Assembly (NCBI GenBank): GCA_001600875.1
Contig: BCLD01000016.1
Location: forward strand, 643,861-707,860
Direction: 5' to 3'
Origin: Solicoccozyma terricola
Lineage: Eukaryota > Basidiomycota > Tremellomycetes > Filobasidiales > Piskurozymaceae
DNA length: 64,000 nt
This document shows, piece by piece, positions 46,592-58,720 of this stretch; position 1 is the first letter of the stretch; every line of letters begins with the position of its first letter. The position numbers and the translations under genes were made by a program. The notes beneath the pieces are model-generated. The model did no database searches. It had not been told where the DNA came from and saw nothing but the letters and a program-made list of their open reading frames with translations.

Positions 46592-48318
46592 TTACAATCC
46601 ACCCGTCATCTCATCAAATGCCTCCTTCACATCCCTGTAGAACCCCTCATCGATCAGCACCTTTACAGCGATTGCGGCTAATCCTTTCATGCACTTCAAG
46701 GCTAAGCGATGCGCCTCCTGATTCACCATGGTGGGTGTCAGCCTGACGGCAAGCGCTCTTGACATGCAACTCACAGGGGTAGCTGCACTCTCTGCAAACG
46801 TTTTCGTATGATTGCCGCCGCCGGGAGGTGTTGGAATAGCTGACCGTCACCAGTATCAGTACCGTCCTGTATCGACCGAGGATTATCCACACTCACTGAA
46901 CGCGGGATGCATACTTGGCACTTCCAACGTCACGTTACCTACATGCGGGCCAAGCTCGGCTTTAGCTCCCAGCAGAATGGCAGAACAAGCATACAAAAAT
47001 CGATTGACCCACCGAAATCAGTAGAAGCCGTAGTCTTCGTCCCCATGTCGAGCTTGAAGCCGAATGTCGAGGACATGAAGGATTGAGCGGGGTTGCGATA
47101 TGAGGCATGAACATGTGCTCACTTTGGCGTAGTTGGGAATCACATTCTGAAGGACATCAGGGTGTCAACACAAGGTCCCACACCCCATTCCCCCAAACTC
47201 ACTGGATTCCAATCCTCATTCCCATAGATGAGACCGTGCACACGAGTATTCGGATTGAGCTGTTGACGAAGCATTGAAATGTTGTTGTCTGGATGACATG
47301 ATTCAGCGATTGAACCAGACGTCTAGTCCGAGGTAACCCACAGCTTGCCACTGCCGCATCCAAGGCATTGATGCCCGCCCATGGTATGGCCTGCGATACA
47401 TCAAGATCAGCTCTGGACCTTCGACCGCCCACATACGTCACTCACACCGGCATGCGCGCCCTTCCCAAAGAACTCGGCCGTGATAGAACTTCTGGCAAGC
47501 GATCCTGGACCGCCAATCGTACATGTCCCATCCAGCTTGGACTCTGGCGCCAAGTCGCCGCTAGGGTGAGACATGGAGCAAGTATCCAGAGATTCAAAGA
47601 TACCTCGACGGATCAGCATAATCTTCCCACCACCGCCTTCTTCAGCTGGGGTGCCGATGACCTTGACTTTGCCAGGAATGTTGAACTTGATCATAGCAGC
47701 TTTCATGGCGGCTCCGGCACCCAATCCACAAATTGCAATGAGATTGTGGCCGCAGGCTGTGATGGTGTCCTTCGAATAAGCGCGAACCCCGCAGTTCAGA
47801 TGAGCCTTTACCACTAACCTTGCCCTAATCCCTTCAGTGCATCATATTCACAGCAGAAACCATGCGTCCTTCCTTTGCCGTTGTCGAATTCTGCTACGAA
47901 CGCAGTCGGAAGATCTGGTATAGAGGTCATGGTGAAGCCTAAGGACTTGAGTGACGCGGTAAGGAGGGCATGAGCGTGCCTGTGATGTCCACATCAGCAC
48001 AAGACAAAAGGCTTGGTATCTCCAAGCACACACTTCTCCTGATACCCAAGCTCTGGGTCCTCTGTACCGGACAAATGCAGCTGGAGTCAGACAACGCCTT
48101 CACCGCATTCAGAGGGACATACTGCACAACTGCAAGCTGATGTGCCTCAACATCGGAGACATCGACTCGATGTACTCGCACATATACGCCTGAATGCTTT
48201 CCAAGTTGGCCGTCGGCATCGGCTGCCTCGAGAGGTCGTACCGAAGATCTGCCAAAGCGCGCTCCATGGCTGCTATTTGCACGTCGGTGGTTGTGCCAAT
48301 ATAATGGCTATTAGACAT
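46592..48318 (-). CDS. M20-family metallopeptidase / amidohydrolase
   Basis: From ATG 48318 (MSNSHYIGTTTDVQIAAMER) the protein runs through MCEYIESMSPMLRHISLQLH, EDPELGYQEKHAHALLTASL, THGFCCEYDAL (metal/Asp region), GHNLIAICGLGAGAAMKAAM (metal-binding His), KVKVIGTPAEEGGGGKIMLI (catalytic and metal-binding Glu pair), SLARSSITAEFFGKGAHAG (dimerisation domain), WAGINALDAAV and RVHGLIYGNEDWNPNVIPNY. It ends RDVKEAFDEMTGGL*. This is the M20D-type layout of fungal 'peptidase M20 domain-containing protein 2'-like enzymes, which cleave amide bonds of small peptides or acyl-amino acids. At least seven introns. The exact substrate is unknown. Its last 42 bases are duplicated at 40418. Confidence 0.85.
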
Positions 48319-48818
48319 GATGCGATGATGATGAAGTGTCTGGGCTTCGCAACGAAAGTGCCAACTTGCAACAAGATGGCAATGGTTATCTTCGGCGGCG
48401 TCCGATGCCAAAACCCAGGCACCGGAATCGCCCGAAGCGTGCTGCAATCAGGTGGCAAGACGATGATCCATCCTTCATTAGCACGCTCTCTCTCAAACGT
48501 ATTTCAAGCAGTTCTCTCGCTAGGCTGGTCCTCTTTGACAGGGTTGCCGGGTTTAGTCCTAAGCTTATGATGTTACTGTAGGGAAAATCCCAGTCTCTGT
48601 CAGAGCCTCCTTTCATGATCAGCTCCTGCCAGGGGGCTCTATGCTCCTCCTACTCCGCGACGGTACAATGTATAAAGCTCCCAACTCAAGTCACATTTAC
48701 ACTTCTATTCTACCCTCACAAAGCAGCAACCACGTAGCGGTGAACCACTTGACTGACCCTTTCCGCCACCGCCTCAGACACGCCAGAACCAACCTCTAAA
48801 CCACCTTGAAGGCCTACG
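48319..48818. other. Divergent promoter region
   Basis: Lies between the M20 gene (-) and the KH-like gene (+). Open frames here cross the M20 5' region and do not look real. A pyrimidine-rich stretch lies upstream of the ATG at 48819. Confidence 0.4.
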
Positions 48819-50984
48819 ATGACAGAAGTTGTACAAGCATCCCCGCTCGTAGACGTTTCCGTTTCCAAGTTACCATTGTCCCCTGAAAAGGACAGCAAAC
48901 CCAGTGGCCCACTTGTAAAGATCGAAGAAGGCAAGCAAGGAGCGGAGGTGAAGGAGGCTGAGAAAACCGATGAAGCGATCGAAAAGAATGATGGGAAGCA
49001 ACGAGACGAGAAAACAGGTGAAGCAATCCCGAAAGAGGAAGGGAAGAAAGAGGGAGAGGATGCAGGATTGCTGAACAAGGAAAAGGAAGGGATCAACGGT
49101 GAAGCCGACAAGAAAGAGGTGATCATGGCGCCTGCCGATGTCCCGAAACCCCAAGCCGCTCCCTTATTCAGAAAGAAGGCGGCGGTTACCAGTGAGTAGT
49201 TGCCTCTTGCATGGCTAAAAGTTAACTGATCACCATCAACGTGCAAAGGCTACCCGTACACAGAAGAAGTCGATGTGAGATACCTCCGCCGTCTAACCAT
49301 CCCCATGGCTCAGTACCCACACATCAACTGGCGTGTGGCGCTCAATGGCACTCACGGAGTGTCTCCTCTTACCCTCATCGAGAGGGAGAGCGGGGCTGCA
49401 ATTCTCATCCGCAAGAATGGTGCCTTGCCTCCAGCTCCTGGTCCGTCGGCTGGAACTGGAGAAGTCCCAAAGCAGTTCGGTCTTCCTGGTCCCATCCCAG
49501 AAAATACAGAGATTCGCAGGCTGAAAGAGCCTGTGCTACTGGGAGGTGACGGTATCGAAAAGTCCCCTAACGCATCCAATATCGCCCTCCCACCCACTGC
49601 TCCGGTCTCACCTATTCTTGGCAAAGGGGTAATCGGAGGGATCCCCCAATCCAAGTCACCTGTAGGGGATGGTGATGTGGCGATCCCTATAATGCCCGTC
49701 ACCGAGAGCGCTATCCCTGATGTCACCAAACCCGAGCAGAGGGAATCCAAGTTATCCCCAGTCGTTGACAAACAACCACCTGTAACTCCCAACCCCGCCA
49801 ACGGTGGCGACCTCGCCACTCAAGACAAAGGGGTGACCGGAGGGCTCCCCACCCCCAAGTCACCTGTAGGGGAAGGTGATATGGCGATCCCTGTAAAGCC
49901 TGTCACCGAGAGCGCCCTCCCCAATGCCGTCAAACCCGAGCAAAGAGAATTTAAGCTATCCCCAATCGTTGACAAACCACCTTCAACTCCCATCCCGGGC
50001 ATCTCCACTCCCGCCAACGGTGGCGCCCTCGCCACTCACGACTTGAAGATGACTCCTATCGAAGAGATACCCCTCGCCGACTACTCGGCTCTCAAACAGC
50101 CAATCTCCGATGCCCTCAAGAAATTCGGAGGGAATGCAGATTACAACATTGATCTCGACGACGAAGCTCAGTTCAAAGTCATAGTCGAGAAGTTGCAAGA
50201 GCAAGCCAAGATTCAACAAGAACAAACCGCTGCTGGTAAACCCTCCAACCCAATGACCTTCCAAGAGCTGTTCCGTGATATTCCTAGATTTCCTCCAACC
50301 GCGGACGTTTCAGCAGCTCCTCCGAAACCTGCAGCCACTACAAGGGCAGAACAGTTTTACATCGACCTCCTTCCTCGGCATGAAACAGAACGACTGCGTC
50401 TCATCACCGCCACCGCCACCGCCGCATCTCAGCCTATCAATACTCTCGAGAAGCTCGACGAGGAGCTGATTGAGTTGATCGAGAGGCAACAAGTGGAACG
50501 ACGTCGGGCAAAGGCAGCTATAGATGTCACTAGCAATGACTATGGATTGCACTTCCTCATCCTCGCTCAACATAGTTCCGATGCAGAAGCGTGCTTGGAT
50601 AGGTTGCAACATTTGATCGAGATGATCGTCGAGGAAGGAGAGGATGGATGGACGACGAGCGACGATGGTAGTGATGACGAGGAAGTGGTGCCGCTTGGAA
50701 TAGTGCAAGGGGGGAACAAGGCGGTTGAGGCCGTGAAGGGAGATACTACAGATGCGGCAGTTGAAGTACCAAATGCGAACCCCGCCCTCATCGTCCCTCC
50801 TCCGACTACCGGTGGCAAGATGTCAGCAGTCATAGAGGCAAGTCCGGTGCCCGTGGCCGTTGGTGCAGCCCGAGTCGAAGAGGTCAAAGATCAAGATTCC
50901 AAATCGGCAAAGGACGGAATTGTGGACACTGCTCAGAAGCAGTTGGAAGGCGTAGCAGGGGTTGTAGAGGTTCAGATAGAATGA
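48819..50984 (+). CDS. SF1/BBP-like KH-domain protein with a large internal insertion
   Basis: Two exons join (intron about 49193-49248) to roughly 700 residues. The N-terminal 120 residues are Glu/Lys-rich and likely disordered. Then RYLRRLTIPMAQYPHINWR, ALNGTHGVSPLTLIERESGA and AILIRKNGA match the first half of the KH domain of branchpoint-binding proteins, including the position of the GxxG loop (GTHG). The second half of such a domain appears only about 400 residues later as YGLHFLILAQHSSDAEACLD then RLQHLIEMIVEEGEDGW. Between them lie two imperfect repeats of about 65 residues (KSPVGDGDVAIPIMPVTESA / KSPVGEGDMAIPVKPVTESA) and a helical region (LIELIERQQVERRRAKAAID). RNA binding is likely from the family; the role is unknown. 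Confidence 0.65.
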
Positions 50985-51462
50985 CGAGGTGTATTTTTAC
51001 CAGTTTTATCCCACGATTCTTTTGGATTTAGACCTCACTCGTCGTCTTCATGACTTGGCATACCAATGTCATATTTGCACAGTGCAGGCGCAGCACACAA
51101 CCAATCGTCCAATGGAAGGGCAATAGTTCTCGAAGCATCGAATCTGGAGCCAACGGAGGGCTGGATGAACGAGCGAGATACGAGGCTGTGTGTCTGGCTC
51201 CCCTGCACAGTACTGCACAGCGCGTCCATGCTCTGCAGATCTGACGATGGAGACCAACTTGGCCATGGCCTAATCCATGTATACCCTTCCTGCATACCCC
51301 GGGTGGCGACTGTGCCTGCGATCTGATTTCACGTGTCCGTCCCTCTCCGATCGCGTACTCGGGGTAACCACTTACCCTCCTCGTCCTATCATACATCGCA
51401 TCAGCACACCCCCCTCGCTGTCGGATGGTCAGCAGCCACCCCTCCCACATCAAACGGTGACC
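50985..51462. other. Intergenic region
   Basis: Terminator side of the KH-like gene and promoter of SEC6. Several overlapping open frames exist on both strands, but none looks like a gene. Confidence 0.4.
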
Positions 51463-53948
51463 ATGTCATCCACTATCACTCCGTTCCCACATGTCACCCC
51501 GACCTCCCTCCTCGCCGATCTGCTCAAGACGCCAGACGATCTCCACAAGCTCCCTTCGATACGGAAGAAGCTCGTTAAAGAAAAGGTACAACTTGATGCC
51601 AAGTTGAATGCCAGTGTGAAGAGTCAGCTGGACGCTACGAGAGATGGATTGAGGAGATTGCAGGTCGCGAAAGCGCAGGTTGCGATGGTCAAGGAGGAGA
51701 TGATTGGAATTGAGAAGATGAAGGAAGGAAGGGTGGAAGATGAGGTAGCGTTCTCCAAAATCAGCAAGGTGAGAACGATGGGGATCTGTACCTCACTCTC
51801 CCCCTAGCAGAGATCATACCGCGCTAATATCATTACCAAAATCATACATCCTCACCAGGTCTCAGACATCCATCGCTCTCTCTCCCAAACGGCCACAATG
51901 GTCAACCAACTGCGTTCGATGTCCGACAATGTCGAAGAGCTCTCCCGTATGCTCGATGACGACCGTTCTCAACCACTTGGACCATCCGGCCAGTCACCCA
52001 ATCTCTTGCCTATTCATTTCCAACTGCAACAACTGGAAAACTTTCGAAACGAGGTATTACATCAAGCAAAGAAATCAGCAAAAAATGATGCTACCGCCGA
52101 GCAAGACCTGCAGACGTTGGTCGAATGGTTCGAACGACTGGATATTGTAGCTCGGGAATACGAAGAATGGTTGTGGAAGTTGGCTGGATCTATTGTCGAT
52201 CTCACACGGCAAAAAAATGGTGGGACTGTCGTCAGATTACTCAAAGTCGTAGAAGTGGAAAGTACAGAGGATCAAAAAGCGGTTGCGATGAGATTATTAC
52301 GAAAGATGGGAGGTAACACGGACGTGACGACAAAGTATCGATCTATGCAAGGTAGCGCGAGGGTGATCAAGAATTATCGACATAAACTTCTAGATACGAT
52401 TTCATCATCCATCAAACGGTCATTCGATGAAGCGATGGAAAGAGAAGGTGGAGATTATCTCGCATTCGTAGAGAACCTCTCATGGATCTACAAGGACATA
52501 TTAAGAATCGAATCCGACGTCGTACCTCTCTTCCCGGAAGACTACGAGATCTATGCCTTTTACGTAAAGGCGTATCATAAACATCTCAATCAATGTTTAC
52601 AACAAATCGTGAAACAAGCTCCCGAAGCAAGTGTGTTATTGCGGTTGCATGCTTGGATCAAGGAATATCGATCGAATATGAAGGAATTGGAGATACCTCA
52701 AGCTTGGTTAACGCCTCCACTGTTGGATGGGAAATCACAAGATCTCATAGAGGATTACGTCAAGCTAATCGTCACCAAGATCGATGAATGGACTATCAAC
52801 CTTATGAAAACTGAGACGAGGGATTTCTCAGCGAGAGATACACCACCAGAGATGGAATCCGATGAGATGTATGGAATGCAAGGAGCCGTCATTCTCTTCC
52901 AAATGGTGAATCAACAAGTTGATCTAGCTGCAGATTCGGGTCAAGGTGCTGTTTTAGCTCGAGTCGTCTCTGAATCTGGGAGAGTGATGCGTTCGACTCA
53001 AATGGAATGGACGAGGTTGCTGGATATCGAATACAAACGACAGATTGAACGACCCGAACAAGTTCCACCTGGGTTGGTAGAATACGTGGTCGCTTTGGCG
53101 AACGATCAGTTGAAATGTGCAGATTACGCTGAGGCCTTGTCGACTCGGCTGGAACCGCTGGTATCTGACAAGTACAAGAACGTAATCTCGGAGAAGCTCA
53201 ATGTCGCCATCGATGGATACCTCGACGTGGCCAAAAAGTGCACCCAAGTTCTCATCGATCTTGTGTTCAACGATCTAAAGACCGTCTCCAAAGGCTTGTT
53301 CACACAATCATGGTACTCCGACTCTCTCGTTGAGCAAATCGTGGAGACGATGCGGGATTACATGTCGGATTATGAAGGTCATCTGAACCCTTCAATTTTC
53401 GGACTCTTGGTGGAGGATCTGATTGTCGATTTCCTTTCAACATATCTCAACGCATTACGACGAGTTCCACCCAAAGGATTACGAATGCCCACCGCAATCA
53501 CGCGTATCAAAGAGGACGTTCGACTGGCATTCACTTTCTTCTCGTCATTTAAACAAACCTCGGACCTACAACAGGATTTTGAAATCCTCGATATGATAAT
53601 TGCGATGCTATCCGCTTCGTCGCAGATGGTATTCATGGACTTTTGGCAGTTTGCTAAAAAGTATGGGCCAAATATGCCATTCGTGGAGGCGGTGTTGAAG
53701 GGGAGGGATGATTTGGATAAGCAGACGACGAACGATACGATCGATACGTTAAGGAGGAAGGTGAGGGAGGAAGGGTTGAGTGGGCCAACGGAACCAACGA
53801 TCATGGTGAGTGATAGTCCTCGCTTGGTCTCTCGTTGACATGTGGCTGATGGATGGAATGCGCCGACTCCCAGAACAAAGTCAAAGGAGTAGAGACTGGG
53901 CTGCTATCCAATCTGTCCACGCTAGCAGCCGCATATGTCCCACACTAG
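51463..53948 (+). CDS. SEC6: Exocyst complex component Sec6
   Basis: Three exons (51463-51768, 51859-53805, 53874-53948) join in phase to 775 residues, the usual length of Sec6. The N-terminus has LADLLKTPDDLHKLPSIRKK and coiled-coil VAMVKEEMIGIEKMKEG. The helical rods include LPIHFQLQQLENFRNEVLHQ, WFERLDIVAREYEEWLWKLA, YLAFVENLSWIYKDILRIES and VAIDGYLDVAKKCTQVLIDL. The C-terminal domain has SWYSDSLVEQIVETMRDYM and DFEILDMIIAMLSASSQMVF, ending LSTLAAAYVPH*. The exocyst tethers secretory vesicles to the plasma membrane at sites of growth and, in yeasts, the bud. The second intron removes an otherwise in-frame stop extension after TIM. A tandem repeat begins three bases after the stop. Confidence 0.93.
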
Positions 53949-53950
53949 AT

Positions 53951-54072
53951 GCTGTGGTCTCTTAGGGTGTTGTAAAGTACGAGCTGTGGTCTCTTAGGAT
54001 GTTGTAAAGTACGAGCTGTGGTCTGGTAGGATGTTGTAAAGTACTAGCTGTGGTCTGGTAGGATATTGTACC
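53951..54072 (+). repeat. 32-bp tandem repeat, nearly four units, at the SEC6 3' end
   Basis: Units beginning GCTGTGGTCTCTTAGGGTGT start at 53951, 53983, 54015 and 54047. The later units have GGTCTGGTAGGATGTT in place of GGTCTCTTAGG. The last unit is incomplete. It occupies the 3' UTR/intergenic space before the IPK gene. Confidence 0.9.
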
Positions 54073-54214
54073 GTCCTTGCTACCTTTGTCCATCCCGTCG
54101 ATGAGCTGTAATGACGTTTGACGCGTTCAAGCCCCTTCGGCCGGCCCATTCATCAACATCGTCTCAACCTCCATTCAACTCCAACTCCCGCCAGTACTGT
54201 CCCACACCACCACC

Positions 54215-55782
54215 ATGGACCACGCTCACACGATGAGCACCGCCGTACCCCTATCAACCCAGGTTGCAGGCCATCCCGGCGTCCTCAGCGATGCCACAGG
54301 GTCTCTCGTCATCAAGGTACTGCTAGCCATCTCCCCTTCCCTGCCTTTGGCTTGCAACTCCGCTAACCTCATCATTCACAGACCGCAGCACCTCGAGAAA
54401 TCGCATTCTATCAACATCTAGCCACCATCACACAACCAACGACATACTCTCCAACTGAAGACGCTGAAATTTCCACTCCTTCTTCAGAGGCGTTGTTTGC
54501 GTTCAAGAATTATGTGCCAAAGTTCTTGGGCACGTTGCAAGTGCAAGGTCAGATGGTTGACAAGGAGCTGAAGGCTGTTTCATCGGATGAACAGAATGAG
54601 GTGAGACCTTACTCTTCGTCATCCTCTCATCATGATTTAGGCACTGACGGGGTTCTTGACCAGTCAATCGTCATTGAGAACTTGACATACCCTTACGTCC
54701 GTCCCTCAGTCCTCGACGTAAAGCTAGGAACAGTGATGCACGAACCAGATGCAAAAGAGGAAAAGATAGAAAGAATGACAGTGAGCGCTAAATCAACTAC
54801 TTCTCATGAGATGGGATTGAGGTTGACCGGGTTTAGGGTGAGTACTTGAATAGTTCTTTTGCGAACAAGTGAGGATGTCCAGAGACTAATCAGGGGGGGG
54901 GGGGGGAGAATCCAGACGTGGCATCCAACTATAGGACAATATGTGATGACCCCAAAGGAGTTTGGTAAAACCATCACCAAAGATCGCCTACATGAAGGAT
55001 TACAACGATTCTTCCCTGATCCTACCTCGACCACTGAACTTCCATCCTCCACCACCACGACCACCACCGAATCACCCGCTCAGATCCCATCCTTCTCACC
55101 ATCTACACATAAATCAAACCTCATTCGAATCTTGCAATCTCTTCATAATGCACTCGCACACCTCCATTCCCTTCTCAGTGCTGTTGATATCCGATTCGTC
55201 GGTGCGTCATTGTTGATTGTATATGAGAGCGACCCGGAAGCGTTGGAAAAGACGTGGAAGGATGTGAATGCGGGTATCGTGAGAGGGGATGGATTGGCAA
55301 TGAAAGATGTGGTTGAGGATGGCGAAGGTGATGATGAGAGTGAAGAGTGGTTCGGTTTCGGGGCGAATGGGAACACAAGGTCACGCAAATCAGAAACGCC
55401 AATCGACGAGCGAAAAGAGGATGTCGTTGTCGATGAAGAAGAGGAAGATCAACCGACACCACCATGGTCTATCCGAATGATCGATTTCGCACATACTAGA
55501 TTAGTCGACGGAGAAGGTCCGGACGCAGGAGTCTTACTTGGGATTCGAAACTTTGGAGAACTGGTTAGAGGCAGGATAAGAGAATTGGGTGGCGATGAGG
55601 GGGTGGTGGTAGTGGTGGGTGGGGTTTCAGGCAGTGGAGAGTTGAAGACGGAGACGAAGACAGAGATGCAGGTTAGGGTTGTACCCCTGGAGGCAGAACA
55701 GGAAACGAGCCGGGATAGATCGAATCCCATTGGTGCTCCACATGGACAAAACGACGAGGCGAATCAAAGTATCGAGTTGTAA
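54215..55782 (+). CDS. Inositol polyphosphate kinase (IPMK/Arg82 type)
   Basis: The start at 54215 has a good context (CACCACCATGG). The protein opens MDHAHTMSTAVPLSTQVAGH then GSLVIK, and has REIAFYQHL, FVPKFLGT-like YVPKFLGTL, and the family hallmark PSVLDVKLGT (P-x3-D-x-K-x-G, inositide phosphate binding and catalysis). Later motifs are LRLTGFR, the ATP-site RFVGASLLIVYE (S-x-L-L) and MIDFAHT (metal-binding Asp). A low-complexity acidic insert and a 40-residue variable tail end it. The small size favours an IPMK-like enzyme that phosphorylates IP3/IP4 rather than a Kcs1-type IP6 kinase; the Cryptococcus counterpart is called ARG1, the yeast one ARG82/IPK2. An intron has a run of 14 G (54893-54906) just before its acceptor. 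Confidence 0.85.
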
Positions 55783-56002
55783 CATTTTTTTTTGAACGAT
55801 ATTGGGCCAAACTAAAATCCCAGTAGCCCAAGGAAAGAGGAGGAAAAAGAGAACGCCTGATTGGGAAAAGGAAAAGATCATGCGAATGCCATCATGTTTT
55901 CGTACGAAAACAACAATCTGTCGTTCCCTTGCATTTCCATGTATAGATTTTCCTCTCTCTTGTCAAATCCCTCCCTTCCATCAGCCTATTTTTCCATCTT
56001 CT

Positions 56003-56706
56003 AGTGCTTGGTGGAAGATTCAGATTTCTCTGCTTCAGCTATAAAGTTTCGGATGCTGTGTGCGAGGGTGCAGGGAGGGTAAGCCGGTTGTTGCGGAAAA
56101 GATTATTAGCATTCTGAACCAGGACGGGGACTTACAACTCCTCCTCTTCGCTGTTGTTTCGATGGTACAAGGTTATCGACGATGGGAATGGATCAGTGAT
56201 ATGTATGATTACGTATTGTTGGAGAGCCGATCACAGCTTCTGACTTGGAGGAAAATGTCGAGTGACACCTTCTCAGATGGAAGATTGCCAGATCCCATCT
56301 CCGCAGAATTACCACACGATTCCGCATGATTTCCCTCCCATGTTTCGTCCAGGCAAAAGACCAACCCATCTCTAACCGACGTCTTGACACCCCTCTCGCC
56401 TCAAACTCACCTCGAACCAGCCTCAATCTTCACATCTTTGCTCTCAACAGCAGCTGGAGCCTTCTTCTCTCCTGAAGTGGCAGCGAGAGCGATACCGACG
56501 GTGGAGAGGATGGTACCGATTGCGCTGTAGGAAATGGAGGTCAGTGTTTTGTCGGATGATACACTGGTGGTGGAGGGAGAACGTACAGGTACTCATTCTT
56601 TTAACATAGGACGAGGTTTGAAAGGTTAACGTGTGCAGAAAATGTCAAGACAAATGAGCAAACGTAGACTGACCTTGATAGCTCGACCTGCGATATTGTA
56701 TGACAT
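56003..56706 (-). CDS. ATP19: Mitochondrial ATP synthase subunit K
   Basis: Exons join to about 75 residues: MSYNIAGRAIKNEYLAIGTI, LSTVGIALAATSGEKKAPA, then VKIEAGSSEEEEFIRNFIAE and a short tail ending SESSTKH*. The order (short basic N-terminus, one membrane helix, acidic C-terminal helix with E-E-E-F-I-x-N-F) matches fungal subunit K (Atp19), a small inner-membrane subunit linked to ATP synthase dimers. Splicing requires an 11-base micro-exon (56587-56597) for NEYL, with introns on both sides using GTCAGT and GTACGT donors. Convergent with the IPK gene. Confidence 0.85.
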
Positions 56707-56961
56707 GATGGCTGATGAGGTGTTGGGTGACGGGTGACAGAGGTGGTGACGCTGATACTGATGCTGTTGACGACGACACTGTATGTTCCGACGGAGATGG
56801 GGGGGAACGGGGTGGTCGGTCGGGGTTTTCTCGCGGACATCGGTGGTCACACATGTCCGTGACTAGGTTTTCCCAAATCTTCCCAATCTATCAAAATCTC
56901 ATATACTACAGCTCCCTACAGTCCATTCCACATCTTTCCATTTTCTCCGATCAACCCCTCG

Positions 56962-58720
56962 TCACCGCATCGCCCCATCCACCACGCTCCTCCTCTCTTT
57001 GAACGCCACATTCTGATAACACCCAAAGAGCAGATCGTAATCCGCAAACTCGTACCCAATCCTATCCCTCCGTACATACTCCTTGCCCAGAAGATCCTTT
57101 GAGATCGTTTCCCACACCGCCTTGTTAGCTTCTACTTCTGCTAGCGTCGTCACGTCCGGGGTCGAAACGAATAGAGTGACTGATAGACGACCAGGTTGAA
57201 AGATTGAAACCACACGACGAATGAGTGACTGAAGTGCTTGACGACCTTGGGAGGTGGTATCGAAATCGACATTGGTTTCAAAGGACGAGTATGAAAAGTC
57301 TTCTTCTGGAGTGGTGTGAATGGTAAAGTAAGAACTCTTGGTCGGAGAAGGTCCTTGACGAGTGATCAATCCATTAGCGCTGTATCCACAAGGATCGAAA
57401 CCGAATGAATCCAATTGAAGTGTATGTTCAGGGAAGAGATTATCGATTCCTAGATAAGTCGAAAGTTCCTTTCCTAGGAAATGTCCAGATCGATTTCCTT
57501 CAGGTGATATATCCTTTGACGTCAACTCTGGTGGATGAAAGAATGGTGCTCTCCCTTCAGGTGACAAATGAGTCATCAGAATCTCCAATGTGGTATCTTG
57601 ACGACGAGAATGAGGACGTGATGGTGACGACGATGAAGCTTCAGCGTTGGGTCGAACAGGTGAAGAAGGTGTCGATGAGGCTGGTGTCAGGTATCGAGTA
57701 GGTTGCGGTGGTGGTGGATATAAAGCGTCGTCCAGAGGGTTCGTCATGTATAACAACCAGTGATCACCGTTCATAGGTCCAACAGTGTATGCGGAACCTC
57801 CGCATGCTGGAAATGAGTAAAAGAAGTTTGTTAGTTTATCCAGAGGCAGGTAACAATCACGGGCTCGGGAACCGCTCACCAAAGATTGAATCCAAGAACG
57901 CTACTTCCTCCTGCCATCCTCTATGTACACCTTGTTGTCTCTCGGGGAAAAAGAACGACTTGCGTGAATAGAAGCACCTGGCGAGGAAAATTGCCATGCG
58001 TCAGGTACACCATCGCACCTCATCTCAAAACCAAAGCTCACCGATACACCTGATCCATACCACAGTACTGCCGTGCAATTTCGATGATCTTCTCAAGACC
58101 GAGAAGGTTGAGAGTTGTACCACACGTTTTAAGGATGATTTGATGGGGTGAGACGAAAAGACTCGATTCACTGAAAGAAAGAAAAAGAGTGGTTCAAGGG
58201 ATTTATCCTACGCTCATCAGTATTTCCGAACCGTGGTCTTCCATGTATCTCACCCGTTACCCACCTTAATAAATACGCATCAATATCCTCTCCTTCAATA
58301 ACGCTCAATATCTTACACTTTACAAGATCTAGCATTTCCTCCCACACGCTTCTCCTAATCTTCCTCAATCCCAACCACCCTTCTCCATCTGCTGCTCCTA
58401 CCTCTCGCGATGCACGGTATGGCAATGAGGTACCGAGATGATGATCCGGGTTAGGAAGTTGAGATGGTGATGGTGCGAACCAAATTTCCAAGAGTTTTTC
58501 TAAAGAGACGGAAGGTATAATGATGTCAGAGGTCGTGTGAGACGGACGGGTGTCCTTGGGGCGTTCTCCGTATAGCTCACCTGGACCTTCAAAGACACCG
58601 CCATCTGCGAGGTGAGGAGCCGATAAGTGCACTAGGTCGTGGGTTGGAGTGGCTGGCCGTTTACAACTCACCACCACTGGAATCCGCCAAAATCTCAGGG
58701 GTATCGCCTGGAGATACCAT
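56962..58720 (-). CDS. SPE2: S-adenosylmethionine decarboxylase proenzyme
   Basis: Spliced exons give MVSPGDTPEILADSSGDGG then VFEGPEKLLEIWFAPSPSQL. The self-cleavage site YLLSESSLFVSPHQIILKTC is assembled across an intron: cleavage of the Glu-Ser bond creates the pyruvoyl group, and TCG holds the catalytic Cys. Further blocks are RQYCGMDQVYRCFYSRKSF, RGWQEEVAFLDSIF, GPMNGDHWLLYM, LQLDSFGFDPCGYSANGL and YFTIHTTPEEDFSYSSFETN. It ends FKERRSVVDGAMR*. It makes decarboxylated AdoMet for spermidine and spermine synthesis. A Pro/Ser-rich insert of about 45 residues (PPPPQPTRYLTPASSTPSS and on) lies where other fungi have a shorter loop. No upstream open frame of the mammalian MAGDIS type is apparent. 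Confidence 0.93.

Noticed and set aside
50985..51460. Small genes in the overlapping frames upstream of SEC6
   Set aside because: Five frames overlap on both strands, which suggests stop-poor sequence rather than coding.
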